64,000 nt of DNA from Mycolicibacter sp. MU0083 (GCF_963378075.1 NZ_OY726394.1:1860001-1924000), one strand, 5' to 3'; positions 38,346 to 46,628 are shown, numbered from the stretch's first letter. A program made the numbers and translations. Notes: a model not told the origin generated them from the sequence alone.

Positions 38346-38376
38346 TCAAGATGTCACCTATCCGTGCAGCAGACCC
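38326..38376. repeat. perfect 21-bp inverted repeat, 9-nt loop
   Basis: Arms 38326-38346 and 38356-38376 are exact reverse complements (core CTGCTGCACGGATAGG / CCTATCCGTGCAGCAG). No T-run follows on either side. It coincides with the truncated end of the integrase remnant. Confidence 0.9.
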
Positions 38377-38428
38377 TGGCGATAGGGTTCGGCCTGACTT
38401 GCTGTCCACACAACTGCGGGAGGAATCG

Positions 38429-38902
38429 ATGGCATCCGAAGCAAAGCTCGGAACCCAAGCGATCGGTGCCGCTGGTGAACTGTTTGTGCAATACCGTTTG
38501 ATCAAGCGAGGTATCGACAGCGCACGATTGACCACCGACTCCGGGATCGATCTCGCGATGTACGTGCCCGGAACGCGCATCGCGCAAACGGTGCAGGTGA
38601 AGGCGACACATAGGCCCTACTCTGTAGGCCCCAGCGGGCAGTTGCAGGTCGCGTGGCCATTCCCCGCTGACTGCAAAGCGGAGTGGCTTGCTGTCGTCGA
38701 TCTGTCTCGTGATCGCGCATGGATGTTGCCCATCGATGAAGCGCTGGAGCGGTCACGCCCGGCTTCGCCTGGCGTTCAACTGTATTGGAATCTCGAAGAA
38801 CCCCGTGGCCGCGTGGTGGGTGTCGAAGCAGACTTCGCCCAGTACGAACTCGACAGGGTAATGGACCGCTTGCTGGCGGGTCAGACACCCGAATTGCCCT
38901 AG
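38429..38902 (+). CDS. small PD-(D/E)XK nuclease-like protein
   Basis: 157 residues. The pattern GAAGELFVQYRLIKRG (Glu on the first helix), TDSGIDLAMYV (Asp after a strand) and QTVQVKAT (the E/Q-x-K strand) is the order of a PD-(D/E)XK nuclease core, as in Holliday-junction-resolvase-like and DUF4365-type proteins. The second half (AEWLAVVDLSRDRAWMLPI) is a beta-rich accessory part often seen with this core. ATG 38429 has GGAGGAA 5 nt upstream, a strong ribosome site; the frame is open to 38351 but overlaps the palindrome. A DNA-processing or defence role is inferred from fold and island context. Confidence 0.65.
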   Translation: MASEAKLGTQAIGAAGELFVQYRLIKRGIDSARLTTDSGIDLAMYVPGTRIAQTVQVKATHRPYSVGPSGQLQVAWPFPADCKAEWLAVVDLSRDRAWMLPIDEALERSRPASPGVQLYWNLEEPRGRVVGVEADFAQYELDRVMDRLLAGQTPELP

Positions 38903-39096
38903 TCACCGTCACGAGTCAGGAACCCGCGGCAGTCGCCGCGGCGGCGGACAGTTCGGTGTCGAACTGGGGCAGCTCAGGGGAGGAGGCAGCGGCGATGGCG
39001 GCGCTGATCGTGGCGGCGACGGGGAGCACGGTTCGATTGTGCGCCGGGGTGAGTGACGGTGGGGGCCGGTCGGGGTGCCCGCGCGTCTAAACCAAC

Positions 39097-39267
39097 ATGA
39101 GTGAGCCCGAGGTCGACCTGCCAGCGTGGGTGGTGGAGTATTTCGCGTCGGAGCGGCGCTGGTGGCGGTTGCTGCGGGAGACCGGCGAGGTCAGCGCAGA
39201 AGGATGCGGCGGGGGTTGGTGGATAGCTCGTCCGGGAGGCAAAGAACGAGGTCAGCGGCGTGTATAG
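39097..39267 (+). CDS. small hypothetical protein, Trp-rich
   Basis: 56 residues (start MSEPEVDLPAWVVEYF, then a Trp/Arg-rich RRWWRLLRE and GGGWWIARPGGKE). No recognised family and no strong ribosome site. It could be a fragment of a larger decayed island gene. The 194 nt between the nuclease-like gene and this start show nothing convincing. Confidence 0.3.
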   Translation: MSEPEVDLPAWVVEYFASERRWWRLLRETGEVSAEGCGGGWWIARPGGKERGQRRV

Positions 39268-39403
39268 ATGTGGAACCTGTCGGCCGCTAGCGCTCGTCTC
39301 TGAATAGGAGGGTGGACGTAAATTTGAGCGGCCACTCACCCGGGAGGACTTGCAGTCACCCCACCCTCCGATCTATCCCGGGGTTTTGCAGAAGGAGAGT
39401 GGC

Positions 39404-39511
39404 ATGGCCACCGATGAAATCGCCCACGTCGCCATTGAGCGGTACGACTTGGACTTCATTCATCTTTGGGGTGACTGGTCCCGGTGCCGCGTCTGCTACC
39501 AGCCCGTGTGA
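39404..39511 (+). CDS. very small hypothetical protein
   Basis: 35 residues, MATDEIAHVAIERYDLDF and a C-terminal WSRCRVCYQPV with a C-x2-C pair. GAAGGAGAG stands 6-7 nt before ATG 39404, which is the best reason to believe it. Family unknown. Confidence 0.3.
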   Translation: MATDEIAHVAIERYDLDFIHLWGDWSRCRVCYQPV

Positions 39512-39553
39512 CTCGGTGAGCCGGAACGGTTCGGCTCGAAGCTGGCCACGAGG

Positions 39554-40057
39554 ATGGATGGTTCTACTGAGCCGAGCCGGGAGCCCGAGTTCCCCCGCGA
39601 GTTCGCCCGGTGCACCTGTGGCACTCCGTCATACGATCCCGACGACCACGCCAACGGATGCCCGCTTAGCGGAACACCGCCACTCGCGAGCAGTGACCCG
39701 AGCCGGTTCTCGTCGGGTTACCTCTGCGCCGGCGTCGCCGTTCCTTACCTGACAGACGCGGCGGTGCCGGGCCCGTTGCGCTCCGTCGGCCTATCTCCCC
39801 GACGTGGGCCCGGCACCACCCCCCCCACCCCGTTTTTCTTGAGGGGGGGTCCTGACTGCCGCGGCGGTAGTCAGAATTTTTTCGAGCGCTGCGAAAAATA
39901 CATGAGTAATTGCGTCGAGCAGAGATCCAAGGGTTTGTTAACGGCCCCTCACTTGGCTCTCTCGGAACCGCAGCCGCGCAGCCTCCACCCGCGGCAGATA
40001 ATGCTCCAAGCCGGCTTTGCCCACCGCAGCAATGGGTGGTTCGCTCGATTGCGCTAG
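39554..40057 (+). CDS. hypothetical protein, doubtful
   Basis: An open frame starting MDGSTEPSREPEFP with a small Cys/His cluster (RCTCGTPSYDPDDHANGC) that could bind zinc; it and the preceding 35-residue frame might be pieces of one former gene. The frame then reads through a terminator-like hairpin at 39852 and into the 3' end of the opposite NTPase gene, so only its first ~95 codons could be real. Coding character after 39780 is poor. Confidence 0.2.
   Translation: MDGSTEPSREPEFPREFARCTCGTPSYDPDDHANGCPLSGTPPLASSDPSRFSSGYLCAGVAVPYLTDAAVPGPLRSVGLSPRRGPGTTPPTPFFLRGGPDCRGGSQNFFERCEKYMSNCVEQRSKGLLTAPHLALSEPQPRSLHPRQIMLQAGFAHRSNGWFARLR
39852..39882 (+). terminator. intrinsic terminator
   Basis: CTGACTGCC (39852-39860), 5-nt loop, GGTAGTCAG (39866-39874, one G-T pair), then AATTTTTTCG. 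It has the classical hairpin plus T-run form for plus-strand transcripts, which is unusual for mycobacterial DNA. Just before it are C- and G-runs that can pair with each other. Confidence 0.65.
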
Positions 40058-43000
40058 ACCGCGCATACGGTCAACATAACCCTCCAATCGCTCGTGATCT
40101 TCGCCCCAATGGGTACCAAGTTCTACCTTCGCAGCAATCGTCAGTGGGTCGGCCCCCCGAGGAACGAGTATGCGAGCCAGGGCTTCGATCGGTGCCGGTG
40201 CGCCTGGCCTATTGAATGTGGATTCCACCTGGTCAGTGTTAATCAGATCGGCGTCGAGCAAGCTTTCAAGCCAGTCCGTATCGTTGCCGCGCAGCACCGC
40301 GAGTACGTGGTTTCTCTCCCTCGTGCCCGGTTCGCACTTGACAAGCAAACGCGTCTTGGCGTCGGCGGTGAGCATCGGCGCCGTATGTTCGAACGGGCGC
40401 AGAGCCTTATGAAGATTCTCGCCGGGAGTCGTAGTGATAGCCTTGGCAAGCAAATGTTCGTAGATGTCGGGAGCGCACGCGATGAGTCGATCGAAGAAAT
40501 ATGTCGAATCCCGCCCATGAATTGGAATTGGCAACGTCAGGTCTTTCAGCGCGTCAACAACTAAGGCCACGGTGTCGCCGGGGAGGTTGGATCCCAACTC
40601 GCCGTCCGTGCTGACAAGAATTGTCGCAGCCGCACTTGCGCGAACCCCGGAATCGGTATGCCGAAGGAGGCGGTCGGCAACTGGCGCAGGAACAACCACG
40701 TTGGCTACGTCTTCTGGCGTTAGTTGGTCAGCGATTTGGCCGAGATACCGTTCTGCCAAGGCCGTCGTCAGTACGTACTGCACGACATGAGGCCTAGTGT
40801 CTCCGTCGTCGAGCAATGCCGATAGGGCAGTCTCATCGATATCCGATTGGTTGAGGGTTGGGGCGACGAGGGGCCCAGCTTCGGGGAACATCCCATTGTC
40901 CTTCGCGAACAACAGCAGAGGGAGAAAGTCCGTGTCTACATCTGCGACCAATCGGAAGATCGTATGAAGGGGATTGGTTAGCGGTTGATCCCAGTCGTTC
41001 ATGTGAGGTCGAAGCGCCGCAAGACGACTAAAGAACTCCAAGGGTTGGGTCATGCCTTGACGCACCTGTTCGCGGAGGGTGTTTTCGAAGCGTTCCCTCC
41101 GTTCATGCCAGTCTTCTTCTTCAGATACAAAGAAGACCGCCGCAACCAGAGGATCGGGTTCCGGGAACTCCCGATCAATAGCGTCTGAATGCTTTCTGAC
41201 GCTAGCTCTCAGGCCCGGAAAATCGTCGGAATGCGCGATTATATAATCGGCCATATCTGCGGCGACAATCTTCGCTTCTGAGATCTGATCTGCCGAGATC
41301 TCTTTACCAAAGACAGGGTTGAATCCTCGCGCAATCTGTACCCAGGGTTTAAAGAGACTGGTCAGGGCAGACAGTTCGTCGTGACCCGGCTCTGTCACCA
41401 GTGAGATGAACGAAGTCCATACTTTATCTCTAAACTGCCGCATCGATTCGGGAGGTAGTACGACCGATATCAATCTTAGTAGTCGATTATCCTCGGGGCT
41501 GAGACTGTTCGCCTCGAAAGCGGGGCGTAGTAGTTCGTTAACAAGCATCGTCAGGGTGTCAGTTTTATGTGACGAAGATGAAGCTGCAAACCACGCCACG
41601 GCTGCGTCCCAGATCCGGAATAACGGCCCCAAGTTGATCGAGCCATCAGGGATATGGGCATTGCGGATGCCGTTAATGATATTAGAGAGAAATAGCTGCA
41701 CGAGCGGGGGCTTATCGATGGCAGCAGCGAAATCAAGAAAGCTGCCAACGACGGCTACATTATGCGTATCGCGGATTGCGTCCGCTACGAAGATAGCAAG
41801 ACGCTCTAATGTCGCCTTGCGTTGATAGTCACTTTCATTGGGCGCTATTTCGCTAAACTCCCCTATAGACCTCTGCAGGATCTCCTGAGTTTCTTCCGCG
41901 CCGAGATGTAGATAGTAGCGGTAGACGTCAGAATCGACTCCGATTGCGCCTTGCTCCACTAGTGCGTTGAAAAAGAAGCGAGCAAGAGGATAGGCACCCT
42001 GTTCGCCCAGGAGTGCTGCGCTGATGCAATGGACAGCTATGGACGTCCGCTTTGCCGGCCACGACTCGAAGAGCTCAGCTACAGGCAACATAGCTGGCCC
42101 CGAACCGAAGAACGCGTCTATGACGATGCTCGTCGCAAGGATCTGAGGAGCTACGCCATACACATTTTCCTGACTCCCATGTTGGGTCCACTGCTGTCGA
42201 ACATCGAGAAGGCCGCCGACTGCTAGGTCGTCGATCAGGTGCACTACGGTCAATCGAGCAACACCTAATTGTCCTGCCAGCGTGCTTATCTCGCTCTCAG
42301 CAAGTGAGCCCAGGACTGCGATCGCAGCGAGCACGTCTTTCGCCTCTTTGGAGAGGCCGGAGCGTGTCAGGTACTGCGAAACCTCGCCGCGTATGGCTTC
42401 GCCAGTATGAACCTGACGCCACTCGACATCGTCCTTCAATAGGTCAGTCAGGCGCGCCGCCCACGCTGGCCGACCTTGCGCTTGGTCAAGAATCCGCGCA
42501 ATGATCGACTCGCGACTTATACCTGCGTTCCGGACGACTGCACCAATATCTTGCCGAATTAGCGGCAAGATCTGCATTTCAGCAGCCGCAGGAATATGGA
42601 CCTTTAGTTCTTCGAGCTGGTGCGGCCAACAGACCGCAACTATTCGGAATGCAAGACTTTCCTGGCGACGGATTAGTTGAAGATTCTCCAGGGCATCGGT
42701 CCGACGTAACGTGTCGTCGATAACAAGGATGCCGGGCTGCGTCGCTAGGATGTCATCCATCAGCCTCTCGACAGACGGGTTTCCGTCAACGAAGTACAGT
42801 CCCGGAACGCTTTCAAGTAGTGCCGATTTGCCGACGCCTGGAACACCGTACAGAAGCAAGTCGTCGGGCGAATTGTTTATGTCTTCAAGTTCGTCCGCAC
42901 GGCCAATAAGGTCAAAATTGCGTGCCTTGATGTCACCGCGTATGGAGTACTTGGAAAGTGAGAACGGACCGCCAGGAAGGCCGAGGAGCTTCTCTCGCCA

Positions 43001-43423
43001 CTCGCCATTCTGCCGGAGGCGGTCCGCGAAGAATGCACGGTCGACAACCGCTTCGAGAGTGTAACCTTTCTCAGAAGCTAGCTTCTCTAGTTTTTTCCGC
43101 TTATCTTGGTTCAGTTCCGCAAGGCTAACGGATATGATTTTTGTTCCAGTCATACCGTGCGTTTGCAGCGATGCTATGGCGCCGCGCAAGTTTTCTCTTG
43201 CGCCTTCGTACGTCCGCGAGGACGTTACCGCCATTCGAACGGGTGGCACTCCCGCTGGCTCGAGCGAATCGGCATCGCGCCCGCTGTCGGATCCGCCCCT
43301 GACGGGGACTAGGTTGGGATACCGATCTTGAAGTAGATCAGTGGCACATTCTTCAAAGACGTCTGGGTTGATCTTTGCGCGGGAGTTGTCGAGTGCCGCG
43401 GCGATCCGGTCGATTAGGTTCAT
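39938..43423 (-). CDS. large STAND-like P-loop NTPase with N-terminal nuclease-like domain
   Basis: 1161 residues. Residues ~15-150: a restriction-endonuclease-like domain (FEECATDLLQ, then RGGSDSGRDAD at 42-52), but the strand that should carry the catalytic E/Q-x-K reads MAVTSS, so it may not cut DNA. Residues ~170-420: NTPase with Walker A GVPGVGKS (193-200) and Walker B ILVIDD (~232-237), followed by helical/winged-helix segments typical of STAND ATPases. Residues ~430-1161: an all-helical solenoid, the place where STAND defence proteins sense their trigger. No signal peptide or membrane helix. Start ATG 43423 has AAGG 5 nt upstream; 43456 is an alternative. G+C is visibly lower than in neighbours, indicating transfer. 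Lies downstream of two methyltransferase genes on the same strand. Anti-phage role inferred. Confidence 0.75.
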   Translation of the reverse strand: MNLIDRIAAALDNSRAKINPDVFEECATDLLQDRYPNLVPVRGGSDSGRDADSLEPAGVPPVRMAVTSSRTYEGARENLRGAIASLQTHGMTGTKIISVSLAELNQDKRKKLEKLASEKGYTLEAVVDRAFFADRLRQNGEWREKLLGLPGGPFSLSKYSIRGDIKARNFDLIGRADELEDINNSPDDLLLYGVPGVGKSALLESVPGLYFVDGNPSVERLMDDILATQPGILVIDDTLRRTDALENLQLIRRQESLAFRIVAVCWPHQLEELKVHIPAAAEMQILPLIRQDIGAVVRNAGISRESIIARILDQAQGRPAWAARLTDLLKDDVEWRQVHTGEAIRGEVSQYLTRSGLSKEAKDVLAAIAVLGSLAESEISTLAGQLGVARLTVVHLIDDLAVGGLLDVRQQWTQHGSQENVYGVAPQILATSIVIDAFFGSGPAMLPVAELFESWPAKRTSIAVHCISAALLGEQGAYPLARFFFNALVEQGAIGVDSDVYRYYLHLGAEETQEILQRSIGEFSEIAPNESDYQRKATLERLAIFVADAIRDTHNVAVVGSFLDFAAAIDKPPLVQLFLSNIINGIRNAHIPDGSINLGPLFRIWDAAVAWFAASSSSHKTDTLTMLVNELLRPAFEANSLSPEDNRLLRLISVVLPPESMRQFRDKVWTSFISLVTEPGHDELSALTSLFKPWVQIARGFNPVFGKEISADQISEAKIVAADMADYIIAHSDDFPGLRASVRKHSDAIDREFPEPDPLVAAVFFVSEEEDWHERRERFENTLREQVRQGMTQPLEFFSRLAALRPHMNDWDQPLTNPLHTIFRLVADVDTDFLPLLLFAKDNGMFPEAGPLVAPTLNQSDIDETALSALLDDGDTRPHVVQYVLTTALAERYLGQIADQLTPEDVANVVVPAPVADRLLRHTDSGVRASAAATILVSTDGELGSNLPGDTVALVVDALKDLTLPIPIHGRDSTYFFDRLIACAPDIYEHLLAKAITTTPGENLHKALRPFEHTAPMLTADAKTRLLVKCEPGTRERNHVLAVLRGNDTDWLESLLDADLINTDQVESTFNRPGAPAPIEALARILVPRGADPLTIAAKVELGTHWGEDHERLEGYVDRMRGLAQSSEPPIAAVGKAGLEHYLPRVEAARLRFRESQVRGR

Positions 43424-43639
43424 TGTTGCCTTATCCGATGTGTGACTTTGGAGCATTGTATGGATTGCGCGGCACGATGCTGCACGTCGGAAAGTGGTGT
43501 GTCTTCGGTGCTGCAGCTGGTGCCCTGAGTCGTCAATTCGTCAGATCCAAGTCCTCGACGGCACGCCTTCGATGATGCTCGGCGCCCAGTGCCCGATGGT
43601 CGCCGCACTCGTCCAAACGAGGGGCAAAGCGCGACGCGC

Positions 43640-44425
43640 TCATCCGTGCTGAGGCACCGGAGTCCGCTCGAACACCAGCAATGCGTCGTCGATCAGATCG
43701 TGCGGGTACCGATCCCACCGCACCTTCGTCAGGCCCGCCGGGGTGAGGTGTTGTTCGAGAACGTGTGCGCAGTCGGCGATCAAATGTGTCGTACAGCCCA
43801 TGTGGTGGATATCTGCCACGTTCCATACGGCGAAACCGCCGGGCGCCAGCAGACGCGCGCACTGAGCCGCAACCGTGCCGAGTTGGGCCAGGTAGCGGCC
43901 GTAGCCAATGTCGAATTCCCGATAGCCCGTGAGCGGATCAGCATCCTGATGCTCCCGGGTCATGTAGGGCGGAGAGGTGACGATAAGGGCGACACCGGCG
44001 TCGGGTACCTGCCATCCGCTCTCGCGTATCACGGTGATGAGTTCCCGCGCATCGCCTTGGAGAACGCGAGCACGGGGCACCCGCTTTTGCACGTAATCCA
44101 CACGCTCAGAAAGCAATTCGATACCGAGTGCTTTCCGCCCGAGTGCGACGGCGCGATCAAGCGTGGTGCCGAACCCGGCGAATGGGTCGAATACCAAGTC
44201 GCCCGGCTCGCTGCACCGTTCGATCACATGATCCACAACGGCCGGAAGCATGTGCACATCTTCATCCGCACCCGGCGGACGTTCAGCCAAAAACGCGTCA
44301 TGCGTGGCGAATAGTTCGAAATCCAGCGGGGACGTGATGGCTGCACCGGTTGGCGGCTTATCCAGCGGCAGAGGATTTTCCGCATCGACGAACCGTGCAG
44401 GCTGGCTGAAAGTGCTAGTCGGCAA
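43640..44425 (-). CDS. DNA (adenine-N6 or cytosine-N4) methyltransferase
   Basis: 261 residues. SAM motif DPFAGFGTT (80-88) followed by GIEL, then the catalytic TSPPY (150-154); the I-then-IV order places it with gamma-like or small TSPPY amino-methyltransferases. The C-terminus (GGFAVWNVADIHH, TKVRWDRYPHDLIDDALLVFER) is typical of the short DNA-methylase family. No separate target-recognition domain is evident. It starts at TTG 44425, overlapping the end of the upstream methyltransferase remnant, so translation was probably coupled. No dedicated restriction enzyme is adjacent; the nuclease-like domain of the downstream NTPase or the 38.4 kb protein could be the counterpart, which is speculation. 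Confidence 0.8.
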   Translation of the reverse strand: MPTSTFSQPARFVDAENPLPLDKPPTGAAITSPLDFELFATHDAFLAERPPGADEDVHMLPAVVDHVIERCSEPGDLVFDPFAGFGTTLDRAVALGRKALGIELLSERVDYVQKRVPRARVLQGDARELITVIRESGWQVPDAGVALIVTSPPYMTREHQDADPLTGYREFDIGYGRYLAQLGTVAAQCARLLAPGGFAVWNVADIHHMGCTTHLIADCAHVLEQHLTPAGLTKVRWDRYPHDLIDDALLVFERTPVPQHG

Positions 44426-45124
44426 TGTCGTGACTTTCCAGGAAATCGTCGGGAAGAGGCGCCGTCAATCGCCCGACCAGCGCGTAGTAGAACAGCTTTC
44501 GGCCTTTCATTGAGAGCTGATTCCGGTGTAGTTCGAGGTGATAGACATCGAAGTATTTCGAAAAAACGAGGGCCTGCACCAGACGGGGGAACCCGGTCCG
44601 GTCGTCGATATCCAGAAATGAATGCTTGATGTTGCACGCGAGCCAACCGCCCGGCTTGATGAGCCAGATCGCATCGAAAATGCGCGCACCGGAATGTCTC
44701 CGGAGCCCGGCGCTGCCACCCACGTCAGGCAATCGAAGTCCCGCTCCTTAAGCGCGTCGTGCAGGCGTCCGCCGATCCTGCCCAGGTCGACGCCGACTAA
44801 CCGGGCCACGCCATGACGGGTGAGGGTCTCACCCATGATGCCGTTGCCGGCTCCCAGGTCCAGGATTCGCAACTCGGTCGGCGACTCCCGGTCGGTCTGT
44901 AACGCTCGCTCGAGCAGGTCCATCACCTCGCCCGGCGAATGACACCGCAACCGACTGTAGAAGGGCTCCTCGCAACGGCCTGGAATCTTATGGATTTCGG
45001 AATAGTCGTCAAACTGCAATATTTGCACGTCATCGTCGGTGGCGAACCCGAATTCAACCGAATCTTCGGTGGAGAATTCTGGATTATCGGGGGAGAATTT
45101 AACGCGATATGGTGGTGCGACCAC
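44415..45124 (-). pseudogene. SAM-dependent methyltransferase broken by one-base frameshift
   Basis: The first frame runs from GTG 45124 through the SAM motif LDLGAGNGIMGETL (~88-101) to DCLTWVAAPGSGDIPVRAF; the continuation FDAIWLIKPGGWLACNIK and the rest to the stop at 44415 is in another frame. The two join cleanly if one T is restored in the T4 run on the coding strand (A run 44677-44680), giving RAFFDAIW. This is either a real inactivating deletion, a sequencing error, or a slippage site. Start GTG is supported by a perfect TATAAT 7 nt upstream. Substrate unknown; the family resembles class I methyltransferases that modify small molecules. It overlaps the DNA methyltransferase gene. Confidence 0.75.
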
Positions 45125-45131
45125 ACATTTA

Positions 45132-45137
45132 ATTATA
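45132..45137 (-). promoter_or_regulatory. consensus -10 box, leaderless
   Basis: TATAAT on the minus strand, 7 nt before GTG 45124; the only perfect -10 consensus noted in the window. It would drive the methyltransferase pair and perhaps the NTPase gene. Confidence 0.55.
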
Positions 45138-45185
45138 CGCCACTGCGTAGTGTCGGTTGACTGCCTCCAGGGGAAAACTGGAGTT

Positions 45186-45416
45186 TCACGCGCGCGACCA
45201 GCGGGCAATCGACGTTTCGGCCACGCCGGGCGCGCCCGCCGCTGACTGACTGGCGTCCTGGCTGCTCGGCTCGTGGCGACGGTGGATTCCGGCGAGGAAC
45301 AGCCCACCCGTCGCGACGGCGAACGGGATGATAGATCTCCATCCGTCGGCGTAGTCGTTGCTGGAGTCGGCGAACAAGGCGAACAGCACGCTGATGTAGA
45401 ACGACAGCCACCTCAA
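45186..45416 (-). CDS. small putative membrane protein
   Basis: 76 residues with two hydrophobic segments (LSFYISVLFALFA and IIPFAVATGGLFLAGI) around an acidic loop and a hydrophilic tail. It starts at TTG 45416, with no clear ribosome site. No family recognised. It lies upstream of the methyltransferase remnant on the same strand; could be chance, since 45125-45496 otherwise holds only promoters. Confidence 0.3.
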   Translation of the reverse strand: MRWLSFYISVLFALFADSSNDYADGWRSIIPFAVATGGLFLAGIHRRHEPSSQDASQSAAGAPGVAETSIARWSRA

Positions 45417-45483
45417 TGGCAGCAGCCGTCCGCAGTCTCGGGAAAGGCGCTGTGTCGTACATCGCGCTAAGGGGACACCTGGC

Positions 45484-45489
45484 TAGGTT
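45484..45489 (+). promoter_or_regulatory. -10 box of leaderless methyltransferase transcript
   Basis: TAGGTT, then 7 nt, then GTG 45497. Supports the short start of the following gene. Confidence 0.4.
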
Positions 45490-45496
45490 GGTCATC

Positions 45497-46165
45497 GTGG
45501 TCAATGTCAGCCGGGTTTGGCAGCATCCCGCGTTCGTGAAGACCGTGGGCGCGTCGTATGACTGGGCGATGGGCCAGGAAGCGGTTGCGCGCCGGTTTGG
45601 GCGTCTTGTGATGGGTGCCGATGTTGAGCGCGTATACCGGGCGATGAGTGTGGTCGGGGAAATACCCGATGGCGCAGCGATTCTCGATGTACCGTGCGGT
45701 GGCGGGATTGCGATGCTCCGCATACGGCCCGATCAGGACATCAGGTACGTGGGTGTAGACGTTTCAGCACCGATGTTGCAGCGAGCCCAGCGGCGGATTC
45801 CGGCGCGACTCGGTGACCGGATCCATCTCATCAAGGCCAGTATCGAGGGTATGCCGTTCGATGACGGCGAGTTCGATTTGTGCGTGTGCTTCAACGGTTT
45901 GCACTGCGTGCCTGATCCGGCGGTCGCGGTGGCCGAGATCGCGCGGTGTCTGCGTCCCGGCGGCCGGGTGCTCGGTGAGTTCGCTGTCCGTGGCCAATTG
46001 CGACGGGCTGATGTGTACATGATCGCGCTTCGTGCTGTGGGTGCATTTGGACCGTCGGGTACGCGATCCGATGCTGAGCGGTGGTTCGTTGAGGCGGGTC
46101 TGGTGATCGATACATTGGAGTGCACCGGGGCAATCCTGCATTTCGACACCCACCGGCCTTCGTGA
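45497..46165 (+). CDS. class I SAM-dependent methyltransferase (UbiE-like)
   Basis: 222 residues. SAM-binding motif ILDVPCGGG (62-70), acidic ribose contact in YVGVDVSAPML, DGEFDLCVCFNGLHCV for motif IV and LRPGGRVLGEF for motif VI: the Methyltransf_11 layout, small-molecule substrate unknown. Start GTG 45497 is chosen for its TAGGTT box 7 nt upstream and because the first conserved residues follow soon after; an upstream start at 45416 would add 27 poorly conserved residues. Intact, in contrast to its broken neighbour on the other strand. Confidence 0.8.
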   Translation: MVNVSRVWQHPAFVKTVGASYDWAMGQEAVARRFGRLVMGADVERVYRAMSVVGEIPDGAAILDVPCGGGIAMLRIRPDQDIRYVGVDVSAPMLQRAQRRIPARLGDRIHLIKASIEGMPFDDGEFDLCVCFNGLHCVPDPAVAVAEIARCLRPGGRVLGEFAVRGQLRRADVYMIALRAVGAFGPSGTRSDAERWFVEAGLVIDTLECTGAILHFDTHRPS

Positions 46166-46238
46166 CGGGATGGTCCGACGTGGTACCCCCTGGCGCGGAG
46201 CAGCGCGAGTTCCCGAGGCCGGTATGCCTAGCGTCCGC

Positions 46239-46274
46239 TCCGAGCCGCTGTTAACTTTTGTCTAGGGGCTCGGA
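46239..46274 (+). promoter_or_regulatory. promoter inside an 8-bp inverted repeat
   Basis: TCCGAGCC (46239-46246) and GGCTCGGA (46267-46274) flank a TAACTT -10 box (46252-46257). The repeat could be an operator or a 5'-leader stem ahead of the type VII substrate gene. Confidence 0.35.
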
Positions 46275-46289
46275 CGGGGAGGTGTGAGC

Positions 46290-46628
46290 GTGGCGGCGGT
46301 GCCGATCGATCCTGCGACGTTGTCGGTTCGCCCGGCGCTGCTGGACACCCACGCATCCCGCCTGGCCGACGCGACCGACGTGTCGGCGACGTTCTCCGCT
46401 CGGCACATCACCTACCTGGGGGAATGTGCCGCAGCGTGGGCGGGTGACTCCGCGGAGGCGTTGGCCGAGCTCGGCACGCACTGGCAATCGGCCGACGCGC
46501 AGGTGCACAGACGGGTCGGGGAGTTCGCTGTCGCGATGCGCGAGGGTGGCCGTCTCTATACCGCGATGGAAGAGCAGCACGCCCATGCTTTTACCGTGCT
46601 GGTTCCGCGGGCGCCGAGCGCGCAGTAG
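46290..46628 (+). CDS. EspC/WXG100-like type VII secretion substrate
   Basis: 112 residues, helical hairpin. The turn WAGDSAEAL takes the place of WXG, and the C-terminal motif YTAME fits the YxxxD/E type VII export signal, followed by a short tail. It resembles EspC/DUF2580-type ESX-secreted proteins that travel as partners of larger substrates. GTG 46290 has GGAGG 7 nt upstream; GTG 46284 is too close. Three nucleotides separate it from the NlpC/P60 gene, whose product it likely accompanies through an ESX apparatus encoded elsewhere. Confidence 0.75.
   Translation: MAAVPIDPATLSVRPALLDTHASRLADATDVSATFSARHITYLGECAAAWAGDSAEALAELGTHWQSADAQVHRRVGEFAVAMREGGRLYTAMEEQHAHAFTVLVPRAPSAQ

Noticed and set aside
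39312-39752. 147-codon frame overlapping the small ORFs
   Set aside because: Ser/Pro/Arg-rich composition typical of a shadow frame and no ribosome site; the 35-residue frame with GAAGGAG is better supported.
38100-46200. Complete prophage
   Set aside because: Only an integrase fragment; no capsid, terminase, tail, lysis or replication genes are seen.
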